Shown piece by piece: positions 10,559 to 21,356 of a DNA stretch of 64,000 bases (position 1 is its first letter; the number at the start of each line of letters is the position of its first letter). The position numbers and the translations under genes were made by a program. This DNA comes from Stenotrophomonas bentonitica (GTDB taxonomy: Bacteria; Pseudomonadota; Gammaproteobacteria; Xanthomonadales; Xanthomonadaceae): contig NZ_PKQP01000002.1 in assembly GCF_002887735.1 (NCBI RefSeq), positions 124,001 through 188,000 on the forward strand, in the 5' to 3' direction. The notes under the pieces were generated by a model, which worked only from the letters and a program-made list of their open reading frames with translations, had not been told where the DNA came from and made no database searches.

Positions 10559-10587
10559 AGTATATGGACCTAGATGCCATTGGGCAA
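10559..10587 (-). promoter_or_regulatory. sigma-70 promoter of tRNA-Glu
   Basis: On the minus strand, a -35 TTGCCC (10582-10587) and a -10 TATACT (10559-10564) are 17 bases apart. A GC-rich stretch lies between the -10 and the expected start near 10552, as is usual for stable-RNA promoters. The -35 element lies inside the first codons of the divergent pcnB reading frame. Confidence 0.65.
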
Positions 10588-11947
10588 TCCCGAAAACTCA
10601 ACCGGAAGCGCCAACATCAATTCCTCTGCTACATCACCGTTCAGCCTGCGCGTGATCCCGCGCGATCAGCACAACATCTCCCGCAAGGACATCAGCCCCA
10701 ACGCCCTGCGCGTTCTGTACCGGCTGCGTGATTCCGGGTTTGCCGGTTACCTGGTCGGCGGCGCCGTCCGCGATCTGCTGGTGAACGGCCACCCCAAGGA
10801 TTTCGACGTTGCCACCGACGCGACGCCCGAGCAGGTCAAGCAGTTGTTCCGCAACTGCCGGCTGATCGGCCGCCGCTTCCGCCTGGCGCACGTGGTGTTC
10901 GGCCGCGAGATCATCGAGGTCGCCACCTTCCGCGCCAACATCGACGATGGCAGCGGCGACCGTGAAATGGAAAACGGCATGCTCGTGCGCGACAACGTGT
11001 ACGGCAGCATCGAAGACGACGCGATCCGCCGCGACTTCACCTGCAACGCCCTGTACTACGCGATCGAGGATTTCTCGGTGCGCGACTACACCGGCGGCTT
11101 TGAAGACGTGCAGGCCCGCCTGATGAAGCTGATCGGCGACCCCGAGCAGCGCTACCGCGAAGACCCGGTGCGCATGCTGCGCGCGGTCCGTTTGGCGGCC
11201 AAACTGGGCTTCCAGATCGAAGAGGCGACCGCCGAGCCGCTGCCGCGCCTGGCCAACCTTCTGGCCGAGGCCGCCCCGGCGCGCCTGTTCGAAGAAGTGC
11301 TCAAGCTGTTCCTGTCCGGGCACGGCGTGGCCAGCTTCGAAGGCCTGGAGCGCTATGGCCTGCTCGACGTCATGTTCCCGGAAAGCGCCGCAGCGCTGCG
11401 CAGCAACCGCAGTGGCGCGTTGCGCCGGATGGTCATCGAAGGCCTGCACAACACCGACCTGCGCGTGGCCAATGACGAGCCGGTGTCGCCGTCGTTCCTG
11501 TTCGCGCTGCTGCTGTGGCCGGCCTTCTGCCGCGCCCTGGCCAGCCTGCAGAAGCAGGGTATCGCGCTGGAAGAAGCCCAGCGCCGCGCCGCTGATCGCG
11601 TGACCCTTCACCAGCTGACCACGATTGCGCTGCCGCGCCGCTTCTCGCTGCCGATGCAGGAGATCTGGCTGCTGCAGGGGCGCTTCAGTTCGCGCCAGCG
11701 CAAGCGGGTGATCCGCACGCTGACCCATCCGCGCTTCCGTGCCGCCTACGACTTCCTGGTCCTGCGCCAGGTCGCCTCCAGCGAGCACGAAGCCGATGTT
11801 GCGTTCTGGCGCGAAGCGCAGCTGCAGTCCGGCACGGAGCTGGATTCGGCGCTGGATGCCGCCCAGGCCGATGGCGAGGGCGAAGACGGTGCGCCGCGCA
11901 AGCGCCGCCGCCGTCGTCGTCGTCCCGGTGGAGCGGCAGGCGAGTAA
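10574..11947 (+). CDS. pcnB: poly(A) polymerase I
   Basis: The 457-residue protein adds 3' poly(A) tails to RNA and so marks transcripts for decay. The class II nucleotidyltransferase head has LVGGAVRDLL, the metal motif in PKDFDVATD, and the RNA-binding neck segment RYREDPVRMLRA. The C-terminus is a basic tail with a run of arginines, typical for this enzyme in the family. The ATG at 10574 was chosen. A GTG before IPRDQHNISRKDI would give a protein about 25 residues shorter, closer to the conserved start, so the true start is uncertain. The gene heads pcnB-folK-panB-panC. Confidence 0.95.
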   Translation: MPLGNPENSTGSANINSSATSPFSLRVIPRDQHNISRKDISPNALRVLYRLRDSGFAGYLVGGAVRDLLVNGHPKDFDVATDATPEQVKQLFRNCRLIGRRFRLAHVVFGREIIEVATFRANIDDGSGDREMENGMLVRDNVYGSIEDDAIRRDFTCNALYYAIEDFSVRDYTGGFEDVQARLMKLIGDPEQRYREDPVRMLRAVRLAAKLGFQIEEATAEPLPRLANLLAEAAPARLFEEVLKLFLSGHGVASFEGLERYGLLDVMFPESAAALRSNRSGALRRMVIEGLHNTDLRVANDEPVSPSFLFALLLWPAFCRALASLQKQGIALEEAQRRAADRVTLHQLTTIALPRRFSLPMQEIWLLQGRFSSRQRKRVIRTLTHPRFRAAYDFLVLRQVASSEHEADVAFWREAQLQSGTELDSALDAAQADGEGEDGAPRKRRRRRRRPGGAAGE

Positions 11948-11950
11948 GCC

Positions 11951-12439
11951 GTGACCCTGGCCTGTATCGGACTGGGCGCCAACCTCGGCGACGCTGCGCA
12001 GACCCTGCGCGAGGCGTTCCAGGCGCTGGCGGCGCTGCCGCAGACGACGCTGCAGGCGCGCTCGCAGCTGTACAGCACGCCGGCCTGGGGTAACGAAGAC
12101 CAGCCGGCGTTCGTCAACGCCGCCGCCGTGCTGGACACCACCCTGCCTGCGCCGGCGCTGCTGGAGGCCTTGCTGGAGATCGAGCGCCGCTTCGGGCGTG
12201 TCCGTGACCCGGCGGTGCACTGGGGCCCTCGCGCGTTGGACCTGGACGTGCTGCTGTATGGCGAAGACGTCATCGATCTGCCGCAGCTGCAGGTGCCGCA
12301 CCCGTATCTGCACGCGCGCGCGTTCGCCCTGCTGCCGCTGGCAGAGATCGCGCCGGAGGCCGTCATTCCCGGTCACGGCCGCGTGCGGGATGCTGTGGTG
12401 CGGGTCGAGGCCTGCGGGATCGCTTCAATAGGAGGATAA
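11951..12439 (+). CDS. folK: HPPK, 2-amino-4-hydroxy-6-hydroxymethyldihydropteridine pyrophosphokinase
   Basis: The 162-residue enzyme transfers pyrophosphate from ATP to hydroxymethyl-dihydropterin in folate synthesis. The N-terminal IGLGANLGD and the HPPK signature [15 protein letters not shown] are clear. The start is GTG at 11951, three bases after the pcnB stop. The TAA stop shares one base with an ATG that opens a short leader-like frame running into panB. Confidence 0.95.
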   Translation: MTLACIGLGANLGDAAQTLREAFQALAALPQTTLQARSQLYSTPAWGNEDQPAFVNAAAVLDTTLPAPALLEALLEIERRFGRVRDPAVHWGPRALDLDVLLYGEDVIDLPQLQVPHPYLHARAFALLPLAEIAPEAVIPGHGRVRDAVVRVEACGIASIGG

Positions 12440-12470
12440 TGCGGGGCTTATCGCCACCGGTTATCAGCTC

Positions 12471-12474
<4 letters not shown>
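12439..12474 (+). other. possible 11-codon leader ORF linking folK to panB
   Basis: An AGGAGG at 12430-12435 stands just before ATG 12439 (TAATG junction with folK). The frame encodes [11 protein letters not shown], and its TGA (12472-12474) overlaps the panB ATG (12471-12473) as ATGA. No good ribosome site lies directly before panB, so coupling through this frame is plausible. The spacing of only 3 bases between AGGAGG and ATG is shorter than ideal. No function is known. Confidence 0.35.
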
Positions 12475-13282
<808 letters not shown>

Positions 13283-13286
<4 letters not shown>

Positions 13287-14125
13287 TCGAAACCGTCACC
13301 GAACTGTCCCGTCTGCGCGCCGTCGTCAACGGCTGGAAGCGCGAGGGCCTGCGCGTCGCGCTGGTCCCGACCATGGGCAACCTGCATGCAGGGCATTATT
13401 CGCTGGTCACGCTGGCGCGGCAGTACGCCGACCGCGTGGTCTCCAGCGTCTTCGTCAACCCGACCCAGTTCGGCCCGAACGAGGACTTCACCCGCTACCC
13501 GCGTACGCCCGAAGCCGATACCACCGGCCTGGAGCAGGCCGGCTGCGATGTGCTGTGGTTGCCCACCGTTGAATCGATGTACCCGTTCGGCGTCGAGCTG
13601 GCGGCCAGCGTCAACGTGCCGGGCATCAGCGGCCTGCTCGAAGGGGCGCACCGCCCGGGCCATTTCGATGGCGTCTGCACCGTGGTCTCGCGCCTGTTCA
13701 ACCAGGTCCAGCCGGACGTCGCCGCCTTCGGCAAGAAGGACTACCAGCAGCTGGCGGTGATCCGCCAGATGGTGGAAGACCTGGCCTTCCCGATCCAGAT
13801 CGTCGGCGGCGACATCGTGCGCGAAGACGACGGCCTGGCGATGAGCTCGCGCAACCAGTACCTCAACGCCGAGCAGCGCCCGGTCTCCACCACCATCCAC
13901 CAGGTGCTGCTGGGCATGCGCGAGGGCTTCATCGCCGGCAAGAGCCGCAGCCTGATCGAAGCCGAGGCGGCGGCTGCCCTGCAGGCGGCCGGTTTCCAGG
14001 TCGACTACGCAGTGGTCCGCCTGCCGGACCTGTCCGAGCCGGCCGATGCCAATGACGGCACCCGCGTGGCCTTGATCGCCGCCCGGATCGGCAACACCCG
14101 GTTGATCGACAACCTGGAGTTCTGA
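13283..14125 (+). CDS. panC: pantothenate synthetase
   Basis: The 280-residue ligase joins pantoate and beta-alanine using ATP. The nucleotidyltransferase HIGH-type motif appears as [10 protein letters not shown], and further binding segments are FGKKDYQQL and MSSRNQYL. The start overlaps panB by 4 bases. A 12-bp stem-loop lies 20 bases after the stop. Confidence 0.96.
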
Positions 14126-14145
14126 GGCCGCTCTCGCGGTACCCA

Positions 14146-14173
14146 CACAGGGCCACCCTCGGGTGGCCCTGTG
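14146..14173 (+). terminator. stem-loop after panC
   Basis: CACAGGGCCACC pairs with GGTGGCCCTGTG around a CTCG loop, a perfect 12-bp stem followed by CGTTTCC. The T run is weak, so termination is likely but may be partial. Confidence 0.6.
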
Positions 14174-14319
14174 CGTTTCCGCAGGCGGCTTCCCCGGTGC
14201 GGTCAGCCGTGCGGCGCGGGCTGGATTGACAGTGCGCAGCGCGCGCGACGACGATGCGATCGGGGCCGCCGGCCAACGCATGGGCTGGCGTCAAGCGCGT
14301 CCACACAGGGGAAGGGCAC

Positions 14320-14748
14320 ATGGCGGGAAAGAAACGGCGCTGGGCGGCCATGGTCGGGCTCGGCCGGATGACCGACCGCGAGTACCGCGCCAACATGAAC
14401 GGCCTGAACATGTTCTTCGGTGCCGTGCTCGGCCTCGCACTGACCGGGGCCGAACAGCTCAACGACCTGCGTTTCGCCGTGGTCCTGACGATGGTGGCCG
14501 GTGCGGTCATCTCCATCCTCTACATTTCCTCCAGCCGGCACAGGGCGGCGTATGCCGCATACGCGGTGCTGGTTTCGGCGACCTTCCCCGAGCTGGTGGG
14601 GGTGCTCTTCCACGATCCGGACATCGTCCCGGACAAAATCCGACCGACCCTGCTGGTCTGGGCCGGTATGACCATCATGGTGGAGTTCTGGCAGCGCGAG
14701 AAGGAGGCTCCGGCGGCCGGGCCGGCCGGGGCTGATCCGGGTGCCTGA
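14320..14748 (+). CDS. small membrane protein of unknown function
   Basis: The 142-residue protein is not assigned to a named family here. It has a basic N-terminus (MAGKKRRW), then about four hydrophobic segments between residues 30 and 125, and an Ala/Gly/Pro-rich tail. ATG 14320 was chosen because a purine-rich AGGGGAAGGG stands just upstream; the frame extends 22 codons further back without a better site. It sits between panC and panD, but a terminator-like stem precedes it. Its link to pantothenate synthesis is unproven. Confidence 0.65.
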   Translation: MAGKKRRWAAMVGLGRMTDREYRANMNGLNMFFGAVLGLALTGAEQLNDLRFAVVLTMVAGAVISILYISSSRHRAAYAAYAVLVSATFPELVGVLFHDPDIVPDKIRPTLLVWAGMTIMVEFWQREKEAPAAGPAGADPGA

Positions 14749-14845
14749 ACGGATGGCAGCGCGGGACCGGCCTTGCTGGGCCATCCCCTGCCGCCCGCCC
14801 CCCGGGTGCTAGAATTTCCCTTTCCTTTACCGTTGTCCCGTTGCC

Positions 14846-15226
14846 ATGCACCTGTCCCTGCTGAAGACCAAGATCCACCGCGCCACCGTCACTCACTCCG
14901 AGCTGAACTACGAAGGGTCCATCGCCATCGATGACAACCTGCTGGCCGCGACCGGCATCCGTGAGTTCGAGCAGGTGCACATCTGGGACGTGACCAACGG
15001 TGCGCGTTTCTCCACCTATGCCATCCGCGCCGAAGCCGGCAGCGGCGTGGTGTCGCTCAACGGCGGCGCCGCGCGCCACGTGCAGGTGGGCGACATCATC
15101 ATCATCGCCGCGTTCGCCAGCATGAGCGAAGAAGAAGCTGACAGCTTCAAGCCGAAGTTGGTATATGTGGACGGCAAGAACCAGATCTCCCACACCAACG
15201 ACACGATCCCGACACAGGCCGCATGA
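14846..15226 (+). CDS. panD: aspartate 1-decarboxylase proenzyme
   Basis: The 126-residue pyruvoyl-dependent enzyme converts aspartate to beta-alanine, the second substrate of panC. The self-cleavage site is Gly24-Ser25 within NYEGSIAID, and Ser25 becomes the pyruvoyl group. A -10-like TAGAAT at 14810-14815 suggests a separate promoter. The stop overlaps the pgi start by 4 bases. Confidence 0.96.
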   Translation: MHLSLLKTKIHRATVTHSELNYEGSIAIDDNLLAATGIREFEQVHIWDVTNGARFSTYAIRAEAGSGVVSLNGGAARHVQVGDIIIIAAFASMSEEEADSFKPKLVYVDGKNQISHTNDTIPTQAA

Positions 15227-16737
15227 CACAACACAACGGATTCGACCCGCTTCATTCCCATGCCCAGCGCCTGCGCGGCGCGAGCATCCCTTCGTTGATC
15301 GCCGCCGAACCGGGCCGCGCACAATCGCTGGGCGTGCGGGTCGGTCCGTTGTATGTCAATTTCGCGCGGCAGAAGTACGACCGCGCGGCCTTGGACGCAC
15401 TGCTGCAGCTGGCTGCCGAGCGCGATGTCGCCGGCGGGTTCCAGCGCCTGTTCCGCGGTGAAACGGTCAACGTGACCGAGGGCCGTGCCGCGCTGCACAC
15501 CGCGTTGCGCGGCGATGCCAGCGGTGCGCCCGTGGCCGGCGAGGCGTTTGCCACCGCCGCCCAGGTGCGCCAGCAGATGGGCGAGCTGATCGCCGCACTG
15601 GAAGCGACCGACATTACCGATATCGTCAGCGTCGGCATCGGCGGCTCGGACCTCGGCCCGCGGCTGGTGGCCGATGCACTGCGCCCGGCCACCGGCGCGC
15701 GTTTCCGTGTGCATTTCGTTTCCAACGTCGATGGCGCCGCGATGCAGCGCACGCTCGCCACGCTGGACCCGGCCACCACGGCCGGCATCCTGATCTCCAA
15801 GACCTTCGGCACCCAGGAAACCCTGCTCAACGGGCAGATCTTGCACGACTGGCTGGGCGGCAGCGAGCGCCTGTATGCGGTCAGCGCCAACCCCGAGCGG
15901 GCGGCCAAGGCCTTCTCGATCGCCGCCGGCCGCGTCCTGCCGATGTGGGACTGGGTGGGCGGGCGCTATTCGCTGTGGTCGGCGGTCGGCTTCCCGATCG
16001 CGCTGGCGATCGGCTTCAGCCGCTTCGAGCAGCTGCTCGACGGCGCTGCGCAGATGGACGAACACGCGCTGACCGCGCCGCTGCCGCAGAACCTGCCGGT
16101 GCTGCATGCGCTGACCGATATCTGGAACCGCAACCTGCTTGGCCACGCCACGCATGCGGTGATGACCTACGACCAGCGCCTGGCGCTGCTGCCGGCCTAC
16201 CTGCAGCAGCTGGTGATGGAGAGCCTGGGCAAGCGCGTGCAGCTCGATGGCAGCCCGGTCGCCAGCGACACCGTGCCGGTGTGGTGGGGTGGGGCGGGTA
16301 CCGATGTGCAGCACAGCTTCTTCCAGGCGCTGCACCAGGGCACGAGCGTGATCCCGGCCGATTTCATCGGCTGCGTGCGCAACGATGATCCCTACGTGGT
16401 GAACCACCAGGCGCTGATGGCCAACCTGTTGGCGCAGACCGAGGCGCTGGCCAATGGCCAGGGAAGCGAAGATCCGCACCGCGAGTATCCCGGCGGCCGC
16501 CCGAGCACGCTGATCCTGCTCGATGCACTGACCCCGCAGTCGCTCGGTGCGCTGATCGCCATGTACGAACACGCCGTGTACGTGCAGTCGCTGATCTGGA
16601 ACATCAACGCGTTCGACCAGTTCGGCGTGGAGCTGGGCAAGCAGCTGGCCAGCCAGTTGCTGCCGGCGTTGCAGGGGGAAGCGCATGCGATCACCGACCC
16701 GGTGACGCTGGAACTGCTGGGCCGGCTCAAGGGCTGA
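15223..16737 (+). CDS. pgi: glucose-6-phosphate isomerase
   Basis: The 504-residue enzyme interconverts glucose 6-phosphate and fructose 6-phosphate. Signature regions are [27 protein letters not shown] and [11 protein letters not shown]. The ATG overlaps the panD stop (ATGA), coupling a coenzyme gene to a central carbon gene. With zwf, pgl, edd and eda in this window it lets fructose 6-phosphate feed the Entner-Doudoroff route. Confidence 0.96.
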   Translation: MTQHNGFDPLHSHAQRLRGASIPSLIAAEPGRAQSLGVRVGPLYVNFARQKYDRAALDALLQLAAERDVAGGFQRLFRGETVNVTEGRAALHTALRGDASGAPVAGEAFATAAQVRQQMGELIAALEATDITDIVSVGIGGSDLGPRLVADALRPATGARFRVHFVSNVDGAAMQRTLATLDPATTAGILISKTFGTQETLLNGQILHDWLGGSERLYAVSANPERAAKAFSIAAGRVLPMWDWVGGRYSLWSAVGFPIALAIGFSRFEQLLDGAAQMDEHALTAPLPQNLPVLHALTDIWNRNLLGHATHAVMTYDQRLALLPAYLQQLVMESLGKRVQLDGSPVASDTVPVWWGGAGTDVQHSFFQALHQGTSVIPADFIGCVRNDDPYVVNHQALMANLLAQTEALANGQGSEDPHREYPGGRPSTLILLDALTPQSLGALIAMYEHAVYVQSLIWNINAFDQFGVELGKQLASQLLPALQGEAHAITDPVTLELLGRLKG

Positions 16738-16761
16738 GCATCGGCCCCACCGCATGACCAC

Positions 16762-16786
16762 GAACCGCCGGCCTGCCCGGCGGTTC
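16762..16786 (+). terminator. stem-loop after pgi
   Basis: GAACCGCCGG pairs with CCGGCGGTTC over a 5-base loop 25 bases after the pgi stop. No long T run follows. Confidence 0.55.
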
Positions 16787-17073
16787 TGCGTTCTGGGGCC
16801 TGCTGCTGCGCGTCCGGATCTGCGCAGTGCGCACCGACCGGGATACTGCAGCGCAACACGGAAAACGCTGACAGGGCGGAGAGGTATGCCGTGAGCCGCC
16901 GGAATTGCAGGGTGGGGCGTCGGTTTGGCTATAGCACAATCCCATATCAGCGCCGGTCGATGGCATAGCCACGCGCCGGATTGACAGCATCGCGCGCAAC
17001 ACCAAAGGTACGTCGTCATGGCGCGGGGAGTCGCGCCATCCGTCTGCTGCTTGTGCGATACCTGGGAGGGTAC
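16787..17073 (+). promoter_or_regulatory. intergenic region before the GH3 gene
   Basis: No convincing gene is present between pgi and ATG 17074. A perfect -35 hexamer TTGACA lies at 16981-16986, but no good -10 follows at the right distance. A TATAGC with an upstream TTGCAG (about 16903-16935) is a second weak promoter candidate. A GGGAGGG ribosome site precedes ATG 17074. Confidence 0.4.
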
Positions 17074-19674
17074 ATGCCGTTGCTTTCGCTTCGCTCCAAC
17101 CGGCGGTCGATCCGCCACGCTCTCGCGCTGGCCACGTCGGCCACGATGTTGCTGCTGGCCGCTTGCGGCGGTGACCGGCCTGCCGCGACCACGCCATCGC
17201 CCACGGCCGCCACCGCGGCCGACGCCATCCACCCGCAGAACTGGCCCGAGCTGGCGTGGCCGCTGGCCGAAGACCCGGCGCTGGAGAAGCGCATCGATGC
17301 GTTGATGGCCGGCATGAGCGTCGAGCAGAAGGTCGGGCAGACTGTGCAGGGCGATATCGCCAGCATGACCCCCGACGACGTACGCCGGTACCACATCGGC
17401 TCGGTGCTGGCCGGCGGCAACTCCGATCCCGGCGGCAAGTACGACGCGCCGCCGTCGGCATGGCTGGCGCTTGCCGATGCCTACTACGAGGCCTCGCTGG
17501 ATCCGGCCAGCGGCGGTCCCGGCATCCCGATCATCTTCGGCATCGACGCGGTGCACGGGCAGAGCAATATCGTCGGCGCCACGCTGTTTCCGCACAACAT
17601 CGGCCTGGGCGCGACCCGCAACCCGGACCTGATGCGCCAGATCGGCCAGGTCACCGCCGTGGAAACACGCACCACCGGCATGGAGTGGACCTTCGCCCCC
17701 ACCGTGGCGGTGCCGCAGGACGACCGCTGGGGCCGCACCTACGAAGGCTATTCCGAGTCGCCGGCGCTGGTGGCCAGCTTCTCTGGCAAGGTGGTCGAAG
17801 GTCTGCAGGGCGTCCCCGGCCAGCCGGGCTTCCTGGACGGGCACCACGTGATCGCCTCGGTCAAGCACTACGCCGGCGATGGTGGCACCACGAACGGCAA
17901 GGACCAGGGCGATACCCAGGTCAGCGAAGCGGTGATGCGCGACGTGCATGCGGCCGGTTACCCGCCCGCCATCCAGGCCGGCGCGCAGACGGTGATGGCC
18001 TCGTTCAACAGCTTCAACGGCGTCGCCATGCACGGCCACAAGCCGATGCTGACGGACGTGCTGAAGGGCCGCATGCACTTTGGCGGCTTCGTGGTCGGTG
18101 ACTGGAACGGCCATGGCAAGGTCGCCGGGTGCACCAATGACAACTGCCCGGCCTCGTTCAATGCCGGCGTGGACATGCTCATGGCGCCCGACAGCTGGAA
18201 GGGGATCTATGAGAGCAATGTCGCGGCGGTGAAAGCCGGCGTGATCAGCATGGAACGGCTGGACGAGGCCGTGCGTCGCATCCTGCGGGTCAAGCTGCGG
18301 CTGGGCCTGTTCGAGGCCGGCAAGCCCTCCACGCGTCCACTCGGCGGCAAGTTCGAGCTGCTCGGCGCGCCGGAACACCGCGCGATCGCGCGCCAGGCGG
18401 TACGCGAATCACTGGTGCTGCTGAAGAACCAGGACGGCGTCCTGCCGCTGGCGCCGAAACAGCGCGTGCTGGTCGCCGGGGATGGCGCAGACGACCTGGG
18501 CAAGCAGTCCGGTGGCTGGACACTCAATTGGCAGGGCACAGGGACCAAGCGTGCGGACTACCCGAACGCGGACAGCATCTGGGATGGGCTGAAGCAGCAG
18601 GTCACCGCCGCCGGTGGCAGCGCCGAGCTGGCGATCGACGGCAGGTACCGCACCAAACCGGATGTCGCGGTGGTGGTGGTGGGCGAGAACCCGTATGCCG
18701 AGTTCCAGGGCGATATCGCCACACTGGCCTACAAGCCGGGCGATGACAGCGACCTGCAGCTGATCAAGCGGCTCAGGAGCGAGGGCATCAAGGTGGTCAC
18801 GGTGTTCCTCAGTGGCCGTCCGCTGTGGGTGAACCGCGAAATCAACGCATCCGACGCCTTCGTTGCCGCCTGGCTGCCGGGCTCGGAAGGGGCCGGCATC
18901 GCCGACGTGCTGCTGCGCAAGCCCGACGGCAGCGTGCAGCACGACTTCAAGGGCACGCTCAGCTTCTCCTGGCCGCGTACCGCCGTGCAGTACCAGAACA
19001 ATGTCGGCCAGAAGGACTACGACCCGCAGTTCGCGTTCGGCTTCGGCCTGCGCTATGCCGACAACGGCAACCTCGCCGCACTGCCGGAAGCCTCGGGCAT
19101 CACCGGTGAGCAGGGCGATGCCGGCGTGTATTTCAACAAGGGCAAGCCGGCCGCGGGCCTGGCGATGCGCTTGAGCGGGGTCAAACAGTCCGAGCTGCCG
19201 GCCCTGACCTTCCCGGCCGTGCTCAGCGATGCCAGCCTGAAAGTGACGGCCGTCGATCACAAGGCGCAGGAAGACGCGCGCCGCCTGCAGTGGTCGGGGA
19301 GTGGCAAGGCGGACATGGCGCTGCTGTCGACGCGACCGCTGGATCTCACCCGCGAGAGCAATGGCGATGTGCAGTTGCTGCTGACCGTGCGCCGCAGCGG
19401 CACGATCAGCGGGCCGGTGGGGCTGGCGATCGGTTGCGGCCAGGGGTGCGAGGGTCGGCTGGATCTGGCGGCGACGTTGGGCGCGATCGGCGAGGACGAA
19501 TGGCAGACGATCGGCGTGCCGTTGAAGTGTTTCGCCGCGGCCGGTGCTGACCTGTCGAAGATCGAGCGCCTGCCGGTGCTGGAGTCTTCAAACGCGCTGG
19601 ACCTGTCGGTATCGCGCATCGCGCTGGGCACCGGCAATGATGCCCAGACCGTGGTCGCCTGTCCGACCCGGTGA
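17074..19674 (+). CDS. GH3 beta-glucosidase lipoprotein
   Basis: The 866-residue protein begins at ATG 17074 after a strong ribosome site; a TTG start 93 bases upstream was rejected. A signal peptide ends in a lipobox LAAC with Cys31, so the enzyme is probably lipid-anchored. The GH3 barrel is followed by the second alpha/beta domain and a C-terminal beta-sandwich (about 700-866). GFVVGDWNGHG gives the likely nucleophile Asp343. It resembles exo-beta-glucan hydrolases acting on cello- or glucan oligosaccharides. A sugar symporter gene follows, suggesting hydrolysis then glucose uptake. Confidence 0.92.
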   Translation: MPLLSLRSNRRSIRHALALATSATMLLLAACGGDRPAATTPSPTAATAADAIHPQNWPELAWPLAEDPALEKRIDALMAGMSVEQKVGQTVQGDIASMTPDDVRRYHIGSVLAGGNSDPGGKYDAPPSAWLALADAYYEASLDPASGGPGIPIIFGIDAVHGQSNIVGATLFPHNIGLGATRNPDLMRQIGQVTAVETRTTGMEWTFAPTVAVPQDDRWGRTYEGYSESPALVASFSGKVVEGLQGVPGQPGFLDGHHVIASVKHYAGDGGTTNGKDQGDTQVSEAVMRDVHAAGYPPAIQAGAQTVMASFNSFNGVAMHGHKPMLTDVLKGRMHFGGFVVGDWNGHGKVAGCTNDNCPASFNAGVDMLMAPDSWKGIYESNVAAVKAGVISMERLDEAVRRILRVKLRLGLFEAGKPSTRPLGGKFELLGAPEHRAIARQAVRESLVLLKNQDGVLPLAPKQRVLVAGDGADDLGKQSGGWTLNWQGTGTKRADYPNADSIWDGLKQQVTAAGGSAELAIDGRYRTKPDVAVVVVGENPYAEFQGDIATLAYKPGDDSDLQLIKRLRSEGIKVVTVFLSGRPLWVNREINASDAFVAAWLPGSEGAGIADVLLRKPDGSVQHDFKGTLSFSWPRTAVQYQNNVGQKDYDPQFAFGFGLRYADNGNLAALPEASGITGEQGDAGVYFNKGKPAAGLAMRLSGVKQSELPALTFPAVLSDASLKVTAVDHKAQEDARRLQWSGSGKADMALLSTRPLDLTRESNGDVQLLLTVRRSGTISGPVGLAIGCGQGCEGRLDLAATLGAIGEDEWQTIGVPLKCFAAAGADLSKIERLPVLESSNALDLSVSRIALGTGNDAQTVVACPTR

Positions 19675-19682
19675 GCCACAGG

Positions 19683-19704
19683 GCCCCTGCCGCTGGGCAG
19701 GGGC
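19683..19704 (+). terminator. stem-loop between GH3 and symporter genes
   Basis: GCCCCTGCC pairs with GGCAGGGGC over a GCTG loop. No T run follows, so it may instead be a processing or stability hairpin between co-transcribed genes. Confidence 0.4.
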
Positions 19705-19770
19705 TGATCGCCGCTGCGCGCCGCACTTGCCGGCACGCGGGCCGGTGCAACGCTGCACAAGGAGCATGAC

Positions 19771-21333
19771 GTGGGATTGGCAACACTCGATGTGGCAATC
19801 GTACTGGTCTACCTGGCCGGCATCTTCGTGCTGGCGCAATGGGTCTCGCGTGAGAAGGCCGGGCACAGCAAGAGTGCCGAAGACTATTTCCTGGCCGGGC
19901 GCTCGCTGCCGTGGTGGGCGATCGGCGCGTCGCTGATTGCCGCCAACATTTCGGCCGAACAGATCATCGGCATGTCCGGCTCCGGCTACGCGATCGGCCT
20001 GGCCATCGCCTCCTACGAATGGATGGCTGCGCTTACCCTGCTGATCGTGGGCAAGTACTTCCTGCCGATCTTCCTGCGCAACGGCATCTACACGATGCCG
20101 CAGTTCCTGCAGCAGCGGTACGGCAACAGGATCCGTACGCTGATGGCGGTGTTCTGGCTGGGCCTGTACGTTTTCGTCAACCTGACCTCGATCCTGTGGC
20201 TGGGCTCGATCGCGGTGACCGAGGTCACCGGCATGGACCAGATGCTGGCGCTGGTGCTGATCGGCGTGTTCGCGCTGCTCTACCAGTTGTATGGCGGCCT
20301 CAAGGCGGTGGCGCTGACCGATATCGTGCAGGTTTCGCTGCTGATCCTCGGTGGCCTGCTGGTGACCGCGCTGACGCTCAACGCGGTGGGCGGCGACGCC
20401 GGCATCCCCGGTGGTTTCCAGAAGCTGTGGGACCAGCACCCGGAACACTTCCAGATGATCCTGCACCCGGACAACCCGTTCTACAAAGACCTGCCGGGGT
20501 TGAGCGTGTTGATCGGCGGGCTGTGGATCATGAACCTGAGTTACTGGGGCTTCAACCAGTACATCATCCAGCGCGCGCTGGCGGCCAAGGACATCGGCGA
20601 GGCGCAGAAGGGCGTGCTGTTCGCGGCCTTCCTGAAGCTGCTGGTGCCGTTGGTGGTCGTGGTGCCGGGGATCGCGGCGGTGGTGCTGGCACCGGATCTG
20701 GGCAAGCCGGACCGGGCCTACCCGGCGATGATGAGCCTGCTGCCCAGTGGCATCCTCGGCCTGGTCTTCGCGGCGCTGGTGGCGGCGATCGTGGCGTCGC
20801 TGGCGTCCAAGATCAACTCGGTCGCAACCATCTTCACCCTGGATTTCTACGCGAAGGCACGCCCGCAGAGCAGCCAGGCCACGCTGGTGCGCGTGGGTCG
20901 CATCGCAGCAACGGTGTCGGTGCTGGTGGCGATCGCCACGGCACGGCCGCTGCTGGGCAGCTTCGACCAGGGCTTCCAGTACATCCAGGAATTCACCGGC
21001 TTCTTCACCCCGGGCATCACGGTGATCTTCCTGCTCGGCCTGTTCTGGAAGAAGGCCAGCGAAGCCGGCGCACTGGCCGCGGCCATCGGCTCGTTCGCCT
21101 TGTCGATCGTGCTGAAACTGGTGTGGCCGGCGCTGCCGTTCATCGACCGCGTCGGCCTGGTGTTCCTGCTGGCGCTGGTGCTGGCCGTGGTGACGTCGCT
21201 GTGGAAGCCGGCGCGCACCGGGCAGGACCTGATCCGTACCGATGACGTGCGCTATGGCACGCCGATGAGTTTCAACATCGGTGGCGCGGCGGTGATCGCG
21301 ATCCTGATCGCGCTGTACACGGTGTTCTGGTAA
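19771..21333 (+). CDS. sodium:sugar symporter (SSS family)
   Basis: The 520-residue transporter has about 14 membrane segments and the sodium/solute symporter pattern SAEDYFLAGRSLPWWAIG, followed by SLIAANISAEQIIGMSGSGYA. It resembles the Vibrio SGLT branch, which takes up glucose or galactose with sodium. The start is GTG 19771 after AAGGAG. Its position behind a GH3 beta-glucosidase suggests glucose as substrate; this is an inference. A perfect stem terminator follows. Confidence 0.88.
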   Translation: MGLATLDVAIVLVYLAGIFVLAQWVSREKAGHSKSAEDYFLAGRSLPWWAIGASLIAANISAEQIIGMSGSGYAIGLAIASYEWMAALTLLIVGKYFLPIFLRNGIYTMPQFLQQRYGNRIRTLMAVFWLGLYVFVNLTSILWLGSIAVTEVTGMDQMLALVLIGVFALLYQLYGGLKAVALTDIVQVSLLILGGLLVTALTLNAVGGDAGIPGGFQKLWDQHPEHFQMILHPDNPFYKDLPGLSVLIGGLWIMNLSYWGFNQYIIQRALAAKDIGEAQKGVLFAAFLKLLVPLVVVVPGIAAVVLAPDLGKPDRAYPAMMSLLPSGILGLVFAALVAAIVASLASKINSVATIFTLDFYAKARPQSSQATLVRVGRIAATVSVLVAIATARPLLGSFDQGFQYIQEFTGFFTPGITVIFLLGLFWKKASEAGALAAAIGSFALSIVLKLVWPALPFIDRVGLVFLLALVLAVVTSLWKPARTGQDLIRTDDVRYGTPMSFNIGGAAVIAILIALYTVFW

Positions 21334-21356
21334 CCGCGCTGCCCGCATGCGGCCAA

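Noticed and set aside
16981..17073. TTG 16981 as start of the GH3 protein
   Set aside because: It would place 31 extra residues before a complete lipoprotein signal; ATG 17074 has a strong ribosome site.
15016..18378. Open frame of 1120 codons on the minus strand
   Set aside because: It runs antisense through pgi, the intergenic region and GH3, has the His/Arg/Gln-rich makeup of GC-rich shadow frames, and shows no domain.
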